This document shows, piece after piece, positions 43,201 through 50,520 of a stretch of DNA of 50,520 bases. The stretch is from positions 1-50,520 of the IMG/VR virus record IMGVR_UViG_3300027896_000060, one strand, 5' to 3'. Below the pieces are notes generated by a model, which saw only the letters and a list, made by a program, of their open reading frames with translations, did not search any database and was not told the origin of the DNA. How positions within the stretch are numbered: the first letter of the stretch is position 1; each line of letters starts with the position of its first letter. This DNA comes from a virus. The position numbers and the translations under genes were made by a program.

Positions 43201-43899
43201 CCGAACGACCAGTGGACTTTCAACTCGATGAGCCAGATCCAGATCGCGGATACCATCTTCAACGCGGCGGCCAAGTACACGTTCTCCTACAACCCCCTTT
43301 ATCGGGTCACCATCCCGGTTCAGGACCTGGGATCTTCCTTCCAGGACTATCTCTGGCTGGTGGACCACCTGTTGTGGGACCGGACGGAGCAGAACGTGAT
43401 CGGCCGCATCGTCACTGTGCCCCTCTTCTTCAATCCGAACACGGGACGAGCAACGCTCTCGAACCGTTCTTCGATGGACATGACGACTGCGGTGCTCTAC
43501 CTGCAAGACGCTGTGGAGACACGGGAGGTCTCGACCTCCTCGTGGCGTTTCATCGATCCCACGACAGTGGAGATGAACTCCTCCCAGTTCGCTGACGGGG
43601 CTCAGTATTACTTGCAGCACGAGGAGGTTCGCCTCTACAACCAGAGCCAGCTTCACGTCATCTTCGAGCATCGCTCGGGGGTGAATGCTGCGGCGTGTTT
43701 GGCGGCTTCGTGGACTTCGGTCGAGCGGTGTGAGGACGTGGACGTCAACCAGATCGGTGGCGGTCACCAATTCCACCAGTTGCGACTCTCCATCAGCAAC
43801 ATCAGGAGCGTGAAGGATTTCAGGATCAGGTCCCTCGTTCTGAAGGGGCTCCACATGTACGGACCCGGTGCCAACGTGCCCGGACTGACGAATCTCTGA
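40300..43899 (+). CDS. Large tail-periphery protein with repeated beta modules (1199 aa)
   Basis: The ATG lies one base after the previous stop. The protein is almost entirely beta-sheet. One flagellin-IN-like module occurs at about 296-390 (DTLYIDDGATSLAIVL, then VADVIADINAPLTG). Two further modules of another type start at NGVEIVSIEDP (about 395) and SGVEITHISMD (about 763), each ending about 85-95 residues later, and a partial copy lies near 240-285. The second module type recurs in the next gene. Such modular proteins form the periphery of the baseplate or a fibre network. No enzymatic motif is seen. Confidence 0.65.
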   Translation: MALTTNVNRYGELIKGVIDGPFYAAKGIILPYRFGTTEIRLETPHPSTSYSLYLNGAYSGTVTSDPVGNIVFSQHFDRGEVEIVLVNLTTGDRLKTYVTIREYALWHAAWAEVFDKLDAEIDEVYDDLFIDTVTVNGIDDRFGRAIQTYNNLGLSLDDCRKQLHELRLAYRVYGGKFQGFDQAAGAFTQVPPFGYSRRLWGPNWVLDQAMLQNCRFKERSHSVFYTGAGISGVSLSRVEADVVSGAPAMLIEYDPALKTLRWGTLFLLGAFVPVVSGAVFLPGPPSPIPAYILSLAGPFALTALVKDTLYIDDGATSLAIVLTTGMPNPTVADVIADINAPLTGFGYPLAIPYNGEIALASVNPTVTVGHGPRNAAVDIFGVHPGDLTFGNPVMNGVEIVSIEDPIDILTSSLLEYRYDPTASPPTYELRWQSPGSVVSPWTLLTGDGPVTLTDSLGFRLNLYCVLGDMDVFSVLTVTPTLFSVGFQRRGEQILETMGCWVVVDPPSLPPAYTLVPVTVVDDVNVLPPNGTELPDYWWLVSPTPATMTQILESRVTMDRGAPLDPAPAFRLILQDATTGFHEVVSHVLQWPMPRPGPRGKNYPQQSPGLFYDYEGYTAKMSGWFLSSTGGPTAVSLSFSFDNGVTWVSGPVTPIAQDPGGGWVEIPTYLEFSTIIPAGLTDNGILVKASIGDKSGFISVMLDTLRVDVERITSRCLGSVTVPRTRHRQYYGELAWIWSPSPLSLTEKEYLGVPYKKPDLNVPLSGVEITHISMDTPAGKGTLDYEYNSVGDTHRLRWSSFAGSWAPGLGWVAVVSSGPYTLPSLDGSTISVQVTYTLLSILSGTPPATSVSKAVTISDTTVNQGHLRRIAPSHSSIDVFDVTEYDVNDMPINLKGAVTEPDFSVCDLINLDIHPSSPFQFSYLFPTLDYVEEETLTVAMFSPHTASLLYDSDQDQDIAMLFEDGILVPNDQWTFNSMSQIQIADTIFNAAAKYTFSYNPLYRVTIPVQDLGSSFQDYLWLVDHLLWDRTEQNVIGRIVTVPLFFNPNTGRATLSNRSSMDMTTAVLYLQDAVETREVSTSSWRFIDPTTVEMNSSQFADGAQYYLQHEEVRLYNQSQLHVIFEHRSGVNAAACLAASWTSVERCEDVDVNQIGGGHQFHQLRLSISNIRSVKDFRIRSLVLKGLHMYGPGANVPGLTNL

Positions 43900-43909
43900 G
43901 GAGGAAACG

Positions 43910-46900
43910 ATGCAAGGGTCTCTTTATCCGGATGGATGTACGGTTGATCGTGTCGCTCTTCGGCGCACCGAGCAGACGAAAGCGGCAGAGATTCTTCGTG
44001 GGCGCGTGGACTGGACCTCGCGCGGGCTGTACGTCGGCGGGGAGGTCACCGTCAACACGACGAGCGTGCCCAACCTGAACATCGACGTGAAGCAGTTCGC
44101 GGGCTTCGCACCGAACGGCGAGTTCGTGGACGTGCCCTATGACTACTACAACCTCCCTCTCGCGGATTACGCGCTGGGCGCGGTGAACCTCGTCGTCGCG
44201 GTCTACACCGAAGTCGAGACGCAGAAGCAGCCCCACGAAACCCGAGGGGTGACTTATCCGACCAGGGCGGATGCCTCCCGTCGTCTCCGCATCTTCTCGG
44301 CGGCGCAGTACGCCGCTCTGCCGAGCACGGATTCGAACCTCGCCAACGATGCACGGGACCGCTGTCTCGTGCTCGCCAAGGTCACGGCGAACGGCGTCGG
44401 TGTCGCGATCACGTCGGCCTCAATTCAGAGTCCCACTTCGTTCCAGAACATCCTCTACGCGAACCCGAGGACGTTTACGAACCTGCCGGGCGTGGAGATC
44501 ATCGGAGTTTCTCCCAAGTCTCCGGTCGGAAACGGGACGCTCACGTACAACTTCGTTCTCGGCACCTACAGCCTCCAGTGGACGACTTCGAACGGGGCGG
44601 GTGCCGTTGTGAATCCGACGGCGGACGGCATCTACAACATCACCGACGGTGCCGGGGAGTACATCAGGGTCCTGATCGGCTTCTCCTCCCTTCCCGTCTC
44701 GGGGACCTTCCCCATCACGGAGACCGTCACCATCATCAACCTGTACTACCAGGACATCCCGCGTCTGACGGCGGAGGACTGGTTGCACAGGAACTTCCTG
44801 GGTACGGGCGTCCTGACACCCCAGAACCCTCACGCGCTCTCTCTGGACGACATCGCGGGGCCGACGCTCACCCTGCTGAACGAGCATCAGGATATCGAGC
44901 ACTGCAACGGCATCTGGAAGGGATCGAACGCTCTCTATCTCTCCACTGCTGTCAACAACCTGCCAGTGGCGGATGCGATCAACATCGTCGGTCCGGTGGC
45001 GGGGGACCTCTACTACGTCAACGGTGTGAAGAACAGCAAGATCGATGTGACGACCCTCGCGTTCGCAACTCCCCCCGTTCCTCCTCTGGGGCCGAATGCG
45101 TACCTCTACGAGATCTACGTGTCGGACGAGGGCACGGTGGAGTACACCCAGAAGGCTGCGTACCCGAACCCGAGAACCATCACCGGGACGTGGATCGTGG
45201 CCATGAGTCCCGACTATCCCTTCGGGTCCGCCAACCTGCAACTGAGCCGTGTGGTGAATGACTACACCTTTACCTGGGCACTCGGGACTTCGGTGCTGAT
45301 TTCTAACCCCGGGGCGGGCGATTCCCAGATCATTCGACTCTACGCGGCGGATTCCTTCCACTGGATCGACCTCTACGTGAACTTCAGCGGCGGCACTCCT
45401 GACGAGACGCTGCCCGGTGCGGGAAACTACACCGATCTCATCACCATCAACGCTTCTCTCGATTCTGGTCAGAATATGCGGATCGCTTCGACGAGTTTCC
45501 GCTATGACCCTGCCTCCCTGAAGTGGTTCGCAGGTTACCCGCCCACCTCGGTCAGCAGGTTTACCATCGACCAGCGGACGTGGGGCACCACTTGCATCTC
45601 CAACATGGCGGACGCTGCGCTGGAGTACATGGCTCACGCCCCCAACAACGAACTGGGGCGGTCGGGGGTTCTTCTTCGGCGCAACGGTCCGTGGTCGGAG
45701 TTCCGCTTCACCTACGGAGGTACGGGCCTCAACGCCGACATCAGCGGTGGGTCCTACTACTGCCGGGGGAAGAGGCTCGATATCCAGGATGTCACGACGG
45801 TTGCCTTCGCCCCCAACTGCAAGTCTCTGGTGTGGGCAGACTACACGGGTGTCATCCATGTCATGAACGTGACCGCGTCCTTCGGAGGCAACATCACGTC
45901 CGCTATGAAGTACATCCTCGGCTCCCCGACGTCGGTGCCCCCGAACACGAACGTCTACCACCACAACGACAACATCGATCCTCCTGAGCGGGGGGTCATT
46001 CTCTGGTACGCGGAGTCCGATCCCGCCAACTTGACCCGGACCAAGGAGTTCACGCGGAACGTGAATCAGGTTGATGATCCCTGGTCTGTAGGCTCTCGCA
46101 GCGGGTTTTTCGCCTACTACCCGACCCAGGCGGCTTTCGACTCTCTCTTCGCCGCGTTCGAGTACGCGAAGTACGAGATGCTCGGCAGTGGAGCGGGCCT
46201 GGGACCCTACCGGACGGCGAGCATCGAAATCCACGTCACGGGCTCTACCTTCATCGACAGCGAGATCGTGCAGCCGATGAACGTGAACGTGTCGGGGACG
46301 CGGGGGGCCTCCACGACCCTCGCGCGGGTCGATGTGTTCCATACCTTGGCGAACGGCACCTGGGCGCTTTCCGCTGGCTGTCAGGTCCACGACCTGACCA
46401 TCGACATGTGGGTGAGCGGGGCTGTGTTCCGCCTCGACAACAACGTGGTCATCGAGCGGTGTCTCTATACCGCAGCGCCGCTGCCCATCACGGATGCGCT
46501 CATCGCGCTGCACGACGGTTCGGGCTCTCCCGCGAAGAACGGTGTCCGGATCCGGGACAACATCGTGACCACGAACGCTTGCATGATCGGAAACACCCTT
46601 CCGGCGGCTGGCGGCTACATCGACTTCAGCATCACCGGAAACCACGTCACCGTGCGGGATGGATCTTCCTACGCGGCCATCTGGATGACTTCGTGCGCGG
46701 GAGTCGATATCTCCAAGAACATCATCGAGGTGATCAACACCAACGATACACAGGCTCCCGGCATCCAGGTGGGCAGTATTCCGCCCTTCCAGACGCGGGA
46801 TGTCTCCATTCGGGACAACGTCATCGCCACGAACAACAAGACCCTGACCCAGGCGGTCGCTCCGGTCGGGATCCTGCTCTACAACACCATCTTCTGCTCG

Positions 46901-48640
46901 GTGTCCGGGAACTCGATCTATCCGTCTCTCGCGGTGGCCCCGACCTCTCCGGTCATCACGGGCATCCACCTCGCAGGCTGCTCGAACATCTCCGTCCACG
47001 ACAACCGTCTCAACCTCATGGGGGTGGGCGTCCACGTCGGGGACTACTTCTACGACATCGAGATCTACCGGAACAAGTTCGTCGGCTGCTTGCACCGGGG
47101 TGTCAGGGCGACGGTCTCTTCCTACCCGCTCGGTGTGGTCTACGGCTTGCGCGTCGAGGACAACGATATGTTCCTTTTCGCCAAGGGGTCCGATCCTGGC
47201 GCGCTCTTCGACGCGAACCTGATCGGGGTGGAGGTCGATCTCTCCTCGCTTTCCAGCGGCGCGTTCGGGGTGACCGGGGTCTCCATCTGTCGCAACGCCA
47301 TGGGGGCCTTCGGGAGCGCCTCGGGCGGTCTTCGCGGTGTCTCCATCGAGATCAACACTACGGCGGCCACTACGCAGGAATCCTTCAAGCTCGATGGGAA
47401 CATCATGACGGGCTTCATGGGGGCCACACACTCGAATGTCGGCATTTACATTTTCGGGACCGCCGCAGGTACGAACAATCTCCAGCACTTCTCCGCCTGC
47501 CAGAACTCCATCGTGCTCTCCACGGCATCGACGTTGAACTTCGTCAGCGGCATCGCGATCAACAAGAGCTTGGATAGTGCTGTCGTGGATGACAACGTGG
47601 TCCACATCATGTCCGGCGGCACGAACTCCATCGGAATCGGTATCTGCATCGGATATCCATTCCAGGTGTCTACACGACTCAATGTCAGCGACAACGAGGT
47701 CAACGTCGAGGCGTCTTCCGGAATCTACGTCTGCGCCTTTTTCGCTATCGTGGCCAACAATCAGGTCTGGAGCTACGGAGAGGGCATCTTTGTCCGAGTA
47801 TTCCAGCATTCGAAGCTGCTGGGAAACCGTGTCGTCTCTTATGCTTTCAGCGAGAACCCTTTTATCGGTATCGGGGCGGGGCCGGGCACACACTGTATCG
47901 CGATTTCGGACAACGAGTCTGACTTCTCGTTCGAGAACAACACCTGTCATCTGGTCGGTGTGGGCGCTATGGGGGCCTTGGACATCCCCGAGAACAGCGC
48001 CTGCATCAAGATCCAGGGGGGCTATCGCTTCAGCGTGGATGGTAGCCGCACTGAAGTCGATGCGGACACGGTGGCTGCCCCGGCAGTCGGAAAGCAGGCT
48101 TACGGAATCTACTTCCGCGCGAAGGCGGTGGTTCCCGGTTCTCCTGTGCAGGCTTCGTTCAGGAACAACGAGATCTACAACGACTACAGGTACAAGAATT
48201 CTGGTGGAGCCCTTGCGGCGGTAAACGGCCTCTTCATCGACCGCGATGCGGCGTGGAATTGCAACACGGACTTTATCCGGGTTTCCGTGTTCGGCAACGT
48301 GATCCATTGCGGAACAGATTGCACTGTCCTCGGCGCAGGCATGTTCAACGAAGAGGTGGTCGGTGCAGGGGGCCCGCCCACGGTGCCGGTGAATCCTCCT
48401 GTGGCTCTTCCTGCGAACTATCCATATGACTTTTTCGTGAACTGGTTCGGCGCTCTTCCCTTCCCCGGGGCGCTCGTGCATGCGAAAAATGCTCAGGTGC
48501 TCCTGGACGGCAATCAGCTATTCGTGTACTGGAACAACACGACGGTGCATGGTCCGAATGTCTATGCTGCCTATCAGAACCCCTCGTCTTCGAATCTGGG
48601 GAACTACAAGGACGGTTGGGTCAGCGGGGACTGGTGGTAG
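43910..48640 (+). CDS. Tail fibre/tailspike with right-handed beta-helix (1576 aa)
   Basis: This 1576-residue product has an N-terminal attachment region (about 1-190), two GVEI-type beta modules (about 192-283 and 424-520), a linker, and a long right-handed parallel beta-helix at about 820-1510. The helix shows turns of roughly 20-30 residues with recurring Asn-containing strands such as VRIRDNIV, FSITGNHV, VDISKNII, VSIRDNVI, CSVSGNSI, ISVHDNRL and IEIYRNKF. This is the pectate-lyase-like fold of tailspikes and adhesins, so it is the likely receptor-binding or polysaccharide-degrading protein. Catalytic residues cannot be assigned. It ends the structural operon. Confidence 0.78.
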   Translation: MQGSLYPDGCTVDRVALRRTEQTKAAEILRGRVDWTSRGLYVGGEVTVNTTSVPNLNIDVKQFAGFAPNGEFVDVPYDYYNLPLADYALGAVNLVVAVYTEVETQKQPHETRGVTYPTRADASRRLRIFSAAQYAALPSTDSNLANDARDRCLVLAKVTANGVGVAITSASIQSPTSFQNILYANPRTFTNLPGVEIIGVSPKSPVGNGTLTYNFVLGTYSLQWTTSNGAGAVVNPTADGIYNITDGAGEYIRVLIGFSSLPVSGTFPITETVTIINLYYQDIPRLTAEDWLHRNFLGTGVLTPQNPHALSLDDIAGPTLTLLNEHQDIEHCNGIWKGSNALYLSTAVNNLPVADAINIVGPVAGDLYYVNGVKNSKIDVTTLAFATPPVPPLGPNAYLYEIYVSDEGTVEYTQKAAYPNPRTITGTWIVAMSPDYPFGSANLQLSRVVNDYTFTWALGTSVLISNPGAGDSQIIRLYAADSFHWIDLYVNFSGGTPDETLPGAGNYTDLITINASLDSGQNMRIASTSFRYDPASLKWFAGYPPTSVSRFTIDQRTWGTTCISNMADAALEYMAHAPNNELGRSGVLLRRNGPWSEFRFTYGGTGLNADISGGSYYCRGKRLDIQDVTTVAFAPNCKSLVWADYTGVIHVMNVTASFGGNITSAMKYILGSPTSVPPNTNVYHHNDNIDPPERGVILWYAESDPANLTRTKEFTRNVNQVDDPWSVGSRSGFFAYYPTQAAFDSLFAAFEYAKYEMLGSGAGLGPYRTASIEIHVTGSTFIDSEIVQPMNVNVSGTRGASTTLARVDVFHTLANGTWALSAGCQVHDLTIDMWVSGAVFRLDNNVVIERCLYTAAPLPITDALIALHDGSGSPAKNGVRIRDNIVTTNACMIGNTLPAAGGYIDFSITGNHVTVRDGSSYAAIWMTSCAGVDISKNIIEVINTNDTQAPGIQVGSIPPFQTRDVSIRDNVIATNNKTLTQAVAPVGILLYNTIFCSVSGNSIYPSLAVAPTSPVITGIHLAGCSNISVHDNRLNLMGVGVHVGDYFYDIEIYRNKFVGCLHRGVRATVSSYPLGVVYGLRVEDNDMFLFAKGSDPGALFDANLIGVEVDLSSLSSGAFGVTGVSICRNAMGAFGSASGGLRGVSIEINTTAATTQESFKLDGNIMTGFMGATHSNVGIYIFGTAAGTNNLQHFSACQNSIVLSTASTLNFVSGIAINKSLDSAVVDDNVVHIMSGGTNSIGIGICIGYPFQVSTRLNVSDNEVNVEASSGIYVCAFFAIVANNQVWSYGEGIFVRVFQHSKLLGNRVVSYAFSENPFIGIGAGPGTHCIAISDNESDFSFENNTCHLVGVGAMGALDIPENSACIKIQGGYRFSVDGSRTEVDADTVAAPAVGKQAYGIYFRAKAVVPGSPVQASFRNNEIYNDYRYKNSGGALAAVNGLFIDRDAAWNCNTDFIRVSVFGNVIHCGTDCTVLGAGMFNEEVVGAGGPPTVPVNPPVALPANYPYDFFVNWFGALPFPGALVHAKNAQVLLDGNQLFVYWNNTTVHGPNVYAAYQNPSSSNLGNYKDGWVSGDWW

Positions 48641-48650
48641 CCTTTATATA

Positions 48651-48679
48651 TTGACAGCCCCTCCATTTTGGTGCATACT
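48651..48679 (+). promoter_or_regulatory. Sigma70-like promoter for the lipoprotein gene
   Basis: TTGACA (48651-48656), a 17-base spacer and CATACT (48674-48679) form a good sigma70-type promoter, with a T-rich stretch just before the -35. It lies in the 60 bases between the fibre stop and the lipoprotein start, so that gene can be expressed independently of the late operon. Confidence 0.75.
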
Positions 48680-48700
48680 GAAGCTGAAAGGAGGCGCTCA

Positions 48701-49483
48701 ATGATACGAAACTCGATGTTTTTGGTGGTGTTCCTGTCCGCGTGCTCGGGACAGGCTTCCGGTGGCGAGGACGCGGCCCCCGATTCCGGGGGTCTTCCGA
48801 CCGACAGCGTGACCGACACGGGAACCGTGGACGGCGGCACGGATACGGCCGTGGACACGGGCTCGGAGACGGGTTCGATGTCCGACACGGACACGGTTAG
48901 CGATTCCGGCGGGGATTCGGACGGAGATTCCGACGGAGATTCGGATTCCGACTCCGACAACGACTCGGATTCGGATTCTGACGGGGATTCGGATGGAGAC
49001 TCCGATGGAGATTCGGACGGAGACGCTGACGGAGATACGGACACGGCCTCGAATGGCTGTTGGACCGATCCGGCGACCGGCTTCATGTGGGAGACCCAGG
49101 CCCGCTACAAGAAGGTCTGGCTGAATCCGCCCTGTGACAGCTTGGTCTTGTGCGGGCATGATGACTGGGTCGAGCCCAAGATCCAGGACGTGATCGACTT
49201 GGTCAACTGTCCGTTGGAGGGATCGCATCACTGCGAGATGGTCTACGATCCTGGCTGCATGCAGCCTGAGTGCTTGAACAACGGTTGTGGGGCGTGCGCC
49301 CTCGTTTCCTACGATTCCGCGTTGAAGTTTCCACAGGCGGCGGGGGTGACGATTTACCAGACGTGGTCTGCTCGTGGGCAGAGCCTGGGCTGGGTGTTCA
49401 TCGTAGATTTCTCCACGGGAGCGGTGATCGAGGAGACCTACCCCAAGAACTACGCCGTCCGCTGCGTCCGCTACGGGTCCTAG
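48701..49483 (+). CDS. Lipoprotein with Asp/Ser-rich linker and DUF1566-like end
   Basis: ATG 48701 has an excellent ribosome-binding site (AAGGAGG). The 260-residue precursor begins with a type II signal peptide: Arg3, a hydrophobic core and LSAC with lipidated Cys15. Residues about 35-115 are a low-complexity Asp/Ser/Thr/Gly linker with SDGD repeats. The C-terminal domain starts CWTDPATGFMWE, contains eight or more Cys residues and ends AVRCVR, resembling DUF1566/Fib-succ-type domains of deltaproteobacterial lipoproteins. The mature protein would be surface-exposed and anchored in a membrane. It has its own promoter, so it may be a moron gene (for example superinfection exclusion), acquired from a host. 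Confidence 0.75.
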   Translation: MIRNSMFLVVFLSACSGQASGGEDAAPDSGGLPTDSVTDTGTVDGGTDTAVDTGSETGSMSDTDTVSDSGGDSDGDSDGDSDSDSDNDSDSDSDGDSDGDSDGDSDGDADGDTDTASNGCWTDPATGFMWETQARYKKVWLNPPCDSLVLCGHDDWVEPKIQDVIDLVNCPLEGSHHCEMVYDPGCMQPECLNNGCGACALVSYDSALKFPQAAGVTIYQTWSARGQSLGWVFIVDFSTGAVIEETYPKNYAVRCVRYGS

Positions 49484-49493
49484 TCTTTTGATA

Positions 49494-49522
49494 TTGACAA
49501 GATAATCCCGCCAGGGTATGTA
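49494..49522 (+). promoter_or_regulatory. Sigma70-like promoter for the regulator gene
   Basis: TTGACA (49494-49499), a 17-base spacer and TATGTA (49517-49522) make a sigma70-type promoter. The preceding CTTTTGATA matches the T-rich block before the -35 elements at 48651 and 50163, so the three promoters appear related. Confidence 0.7.
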
Positions 49523-49541
49523 TCTCGATAGGACCCCTCTT

Positions 49542-49556
49542 CTGGTATATTACCAG
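49542..49556 (+). promoter_or_regulatory. Palindromic operator candidate
   Basis: CTGGTA-TAT-TACCAG is a perfect 6-bp inverted repeat with a 3-base centre, located 20 bases downstream of the -10 and 24 bases before the start of the gene at 49581. The geometry suits repression at the start of transcription, possibly by the adjacent gene's own product. Confidence 0.5.
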
Positions 49557-49580
49557 CATGAGGTCTTTTCGGAGGACAAG

Positions 49581-50153
49581 ATGAGTGAGACAGAAGCTGC
49601 CCCCGTCACCAGTGACATCGCCCCACAGTACAAGGCCCGCGAGCTAGAGGACGTCATCACGCTGCGCCGCCGCATCATGGAGGCGTTCGACGCGCTCCAG
49701 ATCAGCATGAAGACGACGCGGATCTCGGCCGAGATGGTCCAGAAGTGCATCGAGATGAAGTATGGTGAGGCCCCCTCTCTGCATCAGCTAGGGAACAACT
49801 TCCGCATCCTGAGAAACCAGGGGATGCTCGAAATGATCCGCTCTCGCGGCTATAGCTGGTGGTCGCGGACCCCGAGGAAGTACAAGGAGGAGTTCCCCAT
49901 CAGGATGCTCCTGCCCCTCCCCAAGGCCATGTACGAACGCTGCACGAATCTCTCGAAGGCCGCCGGGATGAGCCGCGTGAAGTTCGTCCGCAACATGGTC
50001 GCGCTCGGGCTCCAGAGTCTCGATCCGCTGAAGCGCGCCGAGGACTACGTGTCCTACCTGGAGGAGTGGAAGAACTCGGCGGCGGTTCGTGGTGCCGTTG
50101 CGGCTGCCGAAGCCCCGCTGAAGCCTGCGGAGACGACGACCCCGACCGTGTAG
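49581..50153 (+). CDS. Putative DNA-binding regulator, winged-helix plus RHH-like
   Basis: ATG 49581 is chosen for its GGAGG (spacing 5); an upstream ATG at 49518 would lack a binding site and read through the operator. The 190-residue protein has a helical domain at about 25-85 compatible with winged helix (TRISAEMVQKCIEMKYG, LGNNFRILRNQGML) and a region at about 105-145 resembling ribbon-helix-helix (IRMLLPLPKAMYERC, then SRVKFVRNMVALGL). The Ala/Pro-rich end is disordered. Its own promoter and a palindrome upstream suggest autoregulation. Assignment is from pattern only. Confidence 0.55.
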   Translation: MSETEAAPVTSDIAPQYKARELEDVITLRRRIMEAFDALQISMKTTRISAEMVQKCIEMKYGEAPSLHQLGNNFRILRNQGMLEMIRSRGYSWWSRTPRKYKEEFPIRMLLPLPKAMYERCTNLSKAAGMSRVKFVRNMVALGLQSLDPLKRAEDYVSYLEEWKNSAAVRGAVAAAEAPLKPAETTTPTV

Positions 50154-50162
50154 CTTTTTATA

Positions 50163-50192
50163 TTGACAGAGCCTCTTGCGATATGCTAAAAG
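50163..50192 (+). promoter_or_regulatory. Promoter candidate for the zinc-finger gene
   Basis: TTGACA (50163-50168) preceded by CTTTTTATA matches the two other right-end promoters. The -10 is weaker: CTAAAA at a 17-base spacing, or an extended TGCTAAAAG. The following gene has a strong ribosome-binding site. Confidence 0.5.
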
Positions 50193-50210
50193 GGTCGCAG
50201 GAGGGTTGAT

Positions 50211-50520
50211 ATGAGGTCATATTTGGGCGCTGCTCGCACACTCACCGCATCCATCGACAACACCGCACTGGCGGTTCTGCGCCGGGCCCTTTTCGTGGTC
50301 CGGGAAAGGAAGAACTCCATCATGGAGAAGAAGTTCGTTTGCCCGACGTGTCAGAAAGGCTTCGACGCCGAGAAGGGGCTGAAGACCCACATCACGAGGA
50401 TGCACGTCACCCCGTCGGTTCCGATTCGGGAAATCTCCCCGGAGCCTTCTCCGGCTGCGCCAGCGCCTGTTCCTGCCCCGGAGGAGCTTCCGGACACGCA
50501 GTCGGCCGTTCCCGAGGTCA
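50211..50520 (+). CDS. C2H2 zinc-finger protein (3' end outside window)
   Basis: ATG 50211 follows GGAGGG with good spacing; ATG 50322 is a possible shorter start. The visible 103 residues contain a classical C2H2 finger, Cys44-x2-Cys47-x12-His60-x4-His65, within FVCPTCQKGFDAEKGLKTH. An Ala/Pro/Glu-rich region follows, and the frame is still open at the window end. Most bacterial zinc-finger regulators (Ros/MucR) have a different finger spacing, so a eukaryote-like finger in a phage is unusual. It may bind DNA or RNA; the target is unknown. Confidence 0.7.
   Translation, partial: MRSYLGAARTLTASIDNTALAVLRRALFVVRERKNSIMEKKFVCPTCQKGFDAEKGLKTHITRMHVTPSVPIREISPEPSPAAPAPVPAPEELPDTQSAVPEV

Noticed and set aside
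44420-48481. Very long minus-strand open frame opposite the fibre gene, and similar ones opposite the sheath (18639-22055) and other genes
   Set aside because: They lie exactly antisense to well-supported genes, are Arg/Val/Asp-rich low-information translations without ribosome-binding sites, and are expected from the strong third-position GC bias.
48890-49040. CRISPR-like direct repeats
   Set aside because: The repetition is codon-level (GAT/GAC with TCG/TCC/TCT) inside the lipoprotein linker, with no spacers.
1-50520. tRNA, rRNA, integrase or attachment site
   Set aside because: No cloverleaf, rRNA-like stretch, recombinase motif or matching att-type repeat was noticed by eye; a tRNAscan run would be decisive.

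Overview
The window is a GC-rich, almost gap-free run of plus-strand genes encoding the virion of a large contractile-tailed (myovirus-type) tailed phage or prophage. The order is the classical one: portal, Mu F/SPP1 gp7-like head protein, prohead protease, scaffold-like protein, small capsid protein, major capsid protein, neck and connector genes, tail sheath, two tail tubes, frameshifted tail assembly chaperones, three tape-measure-like proteins, hub, spike, gp25-like wedge, J-like wedge, large tail-periphery proteins and a beta-helix tail fibre or tailspike. The host cannot be read directly. The right-end lipoprotein, with an Asp/Ser-rich linker and a C-terminal domain resembling DUF1566, is the style seen in Myxococcota and related deltaproteobacterial lineages, so a high-GC Gram-negative of that kind is a reasonable guess.

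Layout. 1-4500: portal interrupted by a LAGLIDADG intein, head morphogenesis protein and two small genes. 4500-10510: a promoter, then protease, scaffold, capsid proteins, a strong hairpin and a gene with an IscB-type PLMP (RRXRR) extension at its N-terminus. 10520-18760: a second promoter, small virion genes, a holin-like/spanin-like pair, an HNH endonuclease, neck-type genes, a GNAT plus ADP-ribosyltransferase-like fusion, and the only minus-strand gene, a solitary TnpB. 18770-48640: a third promoter of the same type and the whole tail and baseplate. 48640-end: three short units, each with its own sigma70-like promoter, encoding a lipoprotein, a small DNA-binding-type protein with a palindromic operator candidate, and a C2H2 zinc-finger protein cut by the window end.

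Most notable: (i) a PLMP domain read in frame into a late gene behind structured RNA, with a matching RNA hairpin in front of the tail chaperone gene about 13.5 kb away; (ii) a complete -1 frameshift signal (A AAA AAA, 6-nt spacer, 13-bp stem) joining the tail chaperones; (iii) three tandem paralogous tape-measure-like proteins and duplicated tube proteins; (iv) two kinds of repeated beta-rich modules shared among connector, sheath and tail-periphery proteins; (v) a promoter-like motif shared by three late-operon starts and absent from the right-end sigma70-like promoters; (vi) four unrelated nuclease lineages (LAGLIDADG intein, HNH, TnpB, IscB remnant) lodged in one virion cluster.

All family assignments come from reading motifs and gene order; no database search was possible.
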